Shown here piece after piece: positions 60,815-64,000 of a DNA stretch of 64,000 bases (the stretch's first letter is position 1; each line of letters begins with the position of its first letter). Source of the DNA: Streptomyces sp. NBC_01142 (GTDB lineage: Bacteria; Actinomycetota; Actinomycetes; Streptomycetales; Streptomycetaceae); contig NZ_JAPEOR010000002.1 in NCBI RefSeq assembly GCF_026341125.1, positions 3,155,001 through 3,219,000 on the forward strand, read 5' to 3'. A program made the translations under genes and the position numbers. The notes beneath the pieces were generated by a model. It was not told where the DNA came from and searched no databases. It saw only the letters and a list, made by a program, of their open reading frames with translations.

Positions 60815-61357
60815 CTACAGATACGGGCCCGAGCGGATCGCGCCGTGGGGGCCGTCTTCGTCGTCCTCGTGGGAGGCGCCCGGCGGGAGGGCGCGGCGCA
60901 TTTGTTCCAACTGGGCGCGGGCTGCCATCTGCTGGGCGAACAGCGCCGTCTGGATTCCGTGGAACAGACCCTCCAGCCAGCCCACCAACTGGGCCTGCGC
61001 GATGCGCAGTTCCGCCTCTGAGGGGATTGCCTCGTCGGTGAAGGGGAGGGAGAGACGCTCGAGTTCCTCGACGAGCTCGGGGGCGAGGCCGTCCTCCAGC
61101 TCCTTCACCGAGCTGGCGTGAATCTCCTTGAGCCGTACCCGGCTCGCCTCGTCCAGAGGCGCTGCCCTGACTTCCTCCAGCAGCTGCTTGATCATGCTGC
61201 CGATGCGCATGACCTTTGCCGGCTGTTCGACCATCTCCGTCACCGGGACCTCGCGCGACTCGTCGTCACTGTTACCGCCGCCAAGCGCCATTCCGTCCTG
61301 TCCTACGACAAGGATGTGGGGGCTCTCCTGCGACCGTTCATTCCTCGGCATCTCCAT
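60815..61357 (-). CDS. bpa: Bacterial proteasome activator (Bpa) family protein
   Basis: This protein of about 180 residues starts at ATG 61357. The helical core (MIKQLLEEVRAAPLDEASRVRLKEIHASSVKELEDGLAPELVEELERL, AQLVGWLEGLFHGIQTALFAQQM) is the DUF2587/Bpa fold that forms a dodecameric ring on the 20S proteasome. The C-terminus is SGPYL, close to the GQYL docking motif of mycobacterial Bpa. It opens the proteasome gate for ATP-independent degradation of unfolded proteins. The start of the longer frame is not supported. Confidence 0.88.
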   Translation of the reverse strand: MEMPRNERSQESPHILVVGQDGMALGGGNSDDESREVPVTEMVEQPAKVMRIGSMIKQLLEEVRAAPLDEASRVRLKEIHASSVKELEDGLAPELVEELERLSLPFTDEAIPSEAELRIAQAQLVGWLEGLFHGIQTALFAQQMAARAQLEQMRRALPPGASHEDDEDGPHGAIRSGPYL

Positions 61358-61394
61358 GCCGCCATTCTCTCGCACAAATGCATCACCAGACGGT

Positions 61395-61435
61395 GTGCCC
61401 CCGTACGAGGTTGATCCACCCTCGTACGGGGGCAC
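61395..61435 (-). terminator. Terminator after the ABC permease gene
   Basis: GTGCCCCCGTACGAGG pairs with its complement across a short loop, 35 bases downstream of the permease stop on the minus strand. Confidence 0.75.
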
Positions 61436-61469
61436 GAAACCGCTGACTACGCCTGTCGGGCGCCGGGCG

Positions 61470-64000
61470 TCAGGTTGCCTCGCGGCGGGCCAGCGCGCCG
61501 CGGGAGCGGGTGACCAGCGCCGCCAGGAGTGCCGCGCCCAGCGGGACGGCGACGAGCAGTGCCGCCAGTGTCGCCCAGGGAACGATGATCGGCACGTACG
61601 GCAGCTCATCTATGCCGCCGTAGCCCTCATTGAGCGCGTGCTCATGCCACTCCATCATCTGGCGTTTCTCGGTGAGTCGCAGTCCTATCGCCGGCAGCAC
61701 ACCCGCTGCGGAGCCGAGTACCACACCCATCGCGGCCACCACACCGCACTGGAACCCGCTGAGCGTCCTGCGGACCCGCGGCGCAGCGCCGACCGCGGCG
61801 AGCGTTTTCAGATCCGCCTCGGCATCGGCCTGGGCGAGGCCCGTGGCAATACCGGCCGCACCGATGGTGATCAGCCCGGCGAAGACCGTCAGCGCCAGCA
61901 GGATGATGCTGTTCTCGCTGGTGTAGCCCTCCTCGACATGGAGGTCGATGGCGGTGCCGGTCTTGTTGAGCTCGCCGTCGAGCCGCTGACGCTGCTCGCT
62001 GCTCGGCATCTTGTCGGTGGAGTAGTACGCGCCGTACGGCACCGTGCTCATCCCCGCCGACTTCACCGCGGCAGGTGACACGATCATCGAGATTCCGTAC
62101 GAGTTGGGTTCACCGGCGACCTGGTGCGCGGAGAACGCCTTGATCTCGCCCGGTGTTTCCTTGCCCTGCTCGGCGGCCTTGGAGGCCGCTTTGTTGTCGG
62201 TGATCAGACGGACGCCGATCTTGCCGCTCTTGTCGACGTTGCGCTTGTCGAACGAGACGATCTGCCCGGCAGCCAGTGCCTTCTCGGCCGCCGCGTCGTC
62301 GATCTCCAGGACCTTCAGCAGCTTCGCGTCGCCGACCACAAGGCTGCCCTCGCCCGACGAACTCTTGCAGCGCCAGTCATCGGCGAGCTTGCGTCGCTCG
62401 GCGGGGCTGTACTTCTCCGCCGGGTCCTCGTTCGGCTTGGCCGGGTCCGTCGTCCACAGCGGGCACTCGTTGGCCTTGGGCACCACAACCTCGTGGCGGC
62501 CGCAGCCCTCTGCGTCGCTGTACATCGAGCAGTTGGCCTTCCCGACGACCACCCGGTCCACATCGGCCCGTACGTCGATGGACATCAACTTCTGCACGGT
62601 GGCGCGCACCGCCGGAACATCCCGGCCGCCGTCCTCGTCGATCGTCATGGAGATAGCGCCGTGCGGCAGCCGGGCCTGGTAATCGGCCCTGCCCTGAGCG
62701 TCGTTGCTTGCGGTGTACGTCGCCACGGCCACGGTGCCCGCGACGGCAGCCAGCACCGCGGCGACGGCGGGAGCCGTACGGCCCCGGTTGCGTACGGCGT
62801 CGCGCAGCGCGAGCCGTGGGGAGAGCGGCAGGATGCGGCCGATCCGGCCGAACAGTCCCACCAGCGCAGGGGTCAGCGCGACCACGCCCAGCTCGGCGAG
62901 GGCGCTGCCGCCTGCGACGACGATGAACTGGCTGGTCATCGTCGACCCGTAGAGCGCGATCGCCGCACCCAGAGCTGTCGCGATCAGTCCGATGACCGGC
63001 AGCACGCGGCTGCTCTTGCGTACGCCGCGGCGGCCGGTGAGCGAGGCCAGCACCGACTGCCGGGAGGAGGTGATGGCCGGCACGATCGCGGCCATCAGGC
63101 CCGTGAACACGGCCAGCAGCCCGATACCGAGCAGTTCCAGCGGCCGTACGTCGAAGCTGCCGAAGCGCTTGCCCATGTAGTCCTCGAGCAGCGGCTGCAG
63201 CACGAAGGTGAGGCCGAGGCCGAGGACCGTACCGACCACGGCGGCGGCAAAGCCGATGACCAGACCGCCGGCGAGGACGATGGCGCGGATATGGCGGCGG
63301 TCGCCGCCGTTGGCGCCTACCAGGCCGAGCTGGCGGCGCGAGCGCCGGGCGCCGACCGCGAAGGCGGGCCCTGCCAGCAGGCAGATCTCCAGCATGGCAA
63401 GGCCGACGACGGTGCCGACGGCCGCGAGCGCGGCGGCCTTGGCGGCCGTGCTCTCCTCGAACTGACCCCAGCCCTCTTGCTGGTAGATCGGAATCTCGGA
63501 CTTGGCCGGCGGGTCGAGGGCCACGGCACGCGAGGTGACCGTCACACCCTTGGTGTTGGCCTCCTTGACCATGTTCCACGTGAAACCGCCGGCAACGGAC
63601 ACCAGATGCGTGGTGGTTGCCTCTGTGCCGGGCAGCCCGGCCCCCTCGAGCGCCTTGTCGAGCGGGGCGAGGAGAGCGCCGGGCAGTGCGGTGACCTCGT
63701 CGGTCTTCAGCGAGTCGGGAAGTTCGTACGCACCGACGATCTTGTACTCCCGGTCGAACCCGCGCGCGGTGAGCTTGGAGCCCACCTTCAGCCCGCTGCT
63801 CTCCAGGAAGTGGGTGGTCGCGGCGACCTCGTCGGCCTTCTGCGGGAGGTGGCCGCTGTCGACGGCCATGATGCCCTTGACCAGCGGGTCCGAGGAGTTG
63901 AGCTCACGGATCTCGGTGTTCAGCAGACCGTGTGTGGTGTGCAGCTTGGCGGAACCCGTCGTGTCCGTCAGGGACTTGGCGCCGGCGGGCAGCACCTTGG
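61470..64000 (-). CDS. FtsX-like ABC transporter permease (5' end beyond window)
   Basis: This partial protein of more than 840 residues runs off the right edge. It has two FtsX-type permease modules: helices around AAALAAVGTVVGLAMLEICLL, AIVLAGGLVIGFAAAVVGTVL and LLGIGLLAVFTGLMAAIVPAI, then a large external region (Cys-containing, near residues 430-660), and a second set (IILLALTVFAGLITIGAAGIA, LAALLVAVPLGAALLAAL). It probably works with an ATPase encoded outside the window. A parS-like site lies inside the coding sequence. Substrate is unknown; efflux or lipoprotein/peptide handling is typical for the family. Confidence 0.85.
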   Translation of the reverse strand, partial: KVLPAGAKSLTDTTGSAKLHTTHGLLNTEIRELNSSDPLVKGIMAVDSGHLPQKADEVAATTHFLESSGLKVGSKLTARGFDREYKIVGAYELPDSLKTDEVTALPGALLAPLDKALEGAGLPGTEATTTHLVSVAGGFTWNMVKEANTKGVTVTSRAVALDPPAKSEIPIYQQEGWGQFEESTAAKAAALAAVGTVVGLAMLEICLLAGPAFAVGARRSRRQLGLVGANGGDRRHIRAIVLAGGLVIGFAAAVVGTVLGLGLTFVLQPLLEDYMGKRFGSFDVRPLELLGIGLLAVFTGLMAAIVPAITSSRQSVLASLTGRRGVRKSSRVLPVIGLIATALGAAIALYGSTMTSQFIVVAGGSALAELGVVALTPALVGLFGRIGRILPLSPRLALRDAVRNRGRTAPAVAAVLAAVAGTVAVATYTASNDAQGRADYQARLPHGAISMTIDEDGGRDVPAVRATVQKLMSIDVRADVDRVVVGKANCSMYSDAEGCGRHEVVVPKANECPLWTTDPAKPNEDPAEKYSPAERRKLADDWRCKSSSGEGSLVVGDAKLLKVLEIDDAAAEKALAAGQIVSFDKRNVDKSGKIGVRLITDNKAASKAAEQGKETPGEIKAFSAHQVAGEPNSYGISMIVSPAAVKSAGMSTVPYGAYYSTDKMPSSEQRQRLDGELNKTGTAIDLHVEEGYTSENSIILLALTVFAGLITIGAAGIATGLAQADAEADLKTLAAVGAAPRVRRTLSGFQCGVVAAMGVVLGSAAGVLPAIGLRLTEKRQMMEWHEHALNEGYGGIDELPYVPIIVPWATLAALLVAVPLGAALLAALVTRSRGALARREAT
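63573..63586. promoter_or_regulatory. parS: parS-like site inside the ABC permease gene (GTTCCACGTGAAAC)
   Basis: One mismatch from the Streptomyces parS 14-mer, the same variant (in the opposite orientation) as that at 35120-35133. It encodes part of FTWNM on the minus strand. Confidence 0.7.

Overview
The window is a GC-rich actinobacterial chromosome segment, most likely Streptomyces. Many genes use GTG starts, neighbouring genes often overlap by ATGA or GTGA, and the core gene order is that of the oriC-proximal Streptomyces chromosome: DLW-39 peptide, tRNA-Ala, peptidyl-prolyl isomerase, rhomboid, crgA, class E sortases around pabA, and the pknB/pbpA/rodA/PP2C/FHA cluster. Three parS-type sites and several perfect DnaA boxes also fit a position near oriC.

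Region 1 (1-6294) is the right end of an integrative element of the actinomycete AICE type. It carries three small unknown genes, a Prim-Pol replication protein, a RecA-like ATPase, an excisionase-like protein, and a tyrosine integrase with an apparent LacI-type helix-turn-helix inserted in its catalytic domain. A cysteine-free double-glycine-leader peptide gene lies between the integrase and a 41-bp tRNA-Ile 3' fragment that serves as an att site. Region 2 (6295-9045) is an older, eroded element bounded by a second copy of the same fragment. It holds an internally deleted integrase, an amphi-Trp protein, a carboxymuconolactone decarboxylase-like protein and a frameshifted membrane protein.

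Region 3 (9046-32325) is core chromosome. It runs from the DLW-39 peptide through a VWA protein and its paralogue, a Ser/Thr kinase with a helix-turn-helix protein, tRNA-Ala, a DUF5324-like protein, cyclophilin, rhomboid protease, a DnaA-box cluster, crgA, a DUF881 protein, three class E sortases with pabA, and the cell-wall and division signalling operon (fhaA, fhaB, PP2C, rodA, pbpA, pknB), to tRNA-Leu.

Region 4 (32326-40490) holds a two-component system with unusual terminal extensions, an azoreductase/HxlR divergent pair, a DUF2252 protein, a J-domain protein, a rhodanese and an acyl-CoA dehydrogenase.

Region 5 (40500-55830) is catabolic. It contains the phenylacetyl-CoA epoxidase operon paaABCDE, DUF5819/HTTM/TrmH-type genes, paaN, a 3-hydroxyacyl-CoA dehydrogenase with a TetR regulator, and an Lrp regulator divergent from a branched-chain 2-oxoacid dehydrogenase operon. 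An 18-bp palindrome is shared by the paaA, paaN/dehydrogenase and bkd promoter regions, which suggests one TetR regulon.

Region 6 (55830-64000) holds a MobA-like/DUF6457 fusion, MoeA, a potassium channel whose start codon lies inside a perfect parS, a quinone oxidoreductase, a Bpa-type proteasome activator and the 3' part of an FtsX-like ABC permease that runs off the window.
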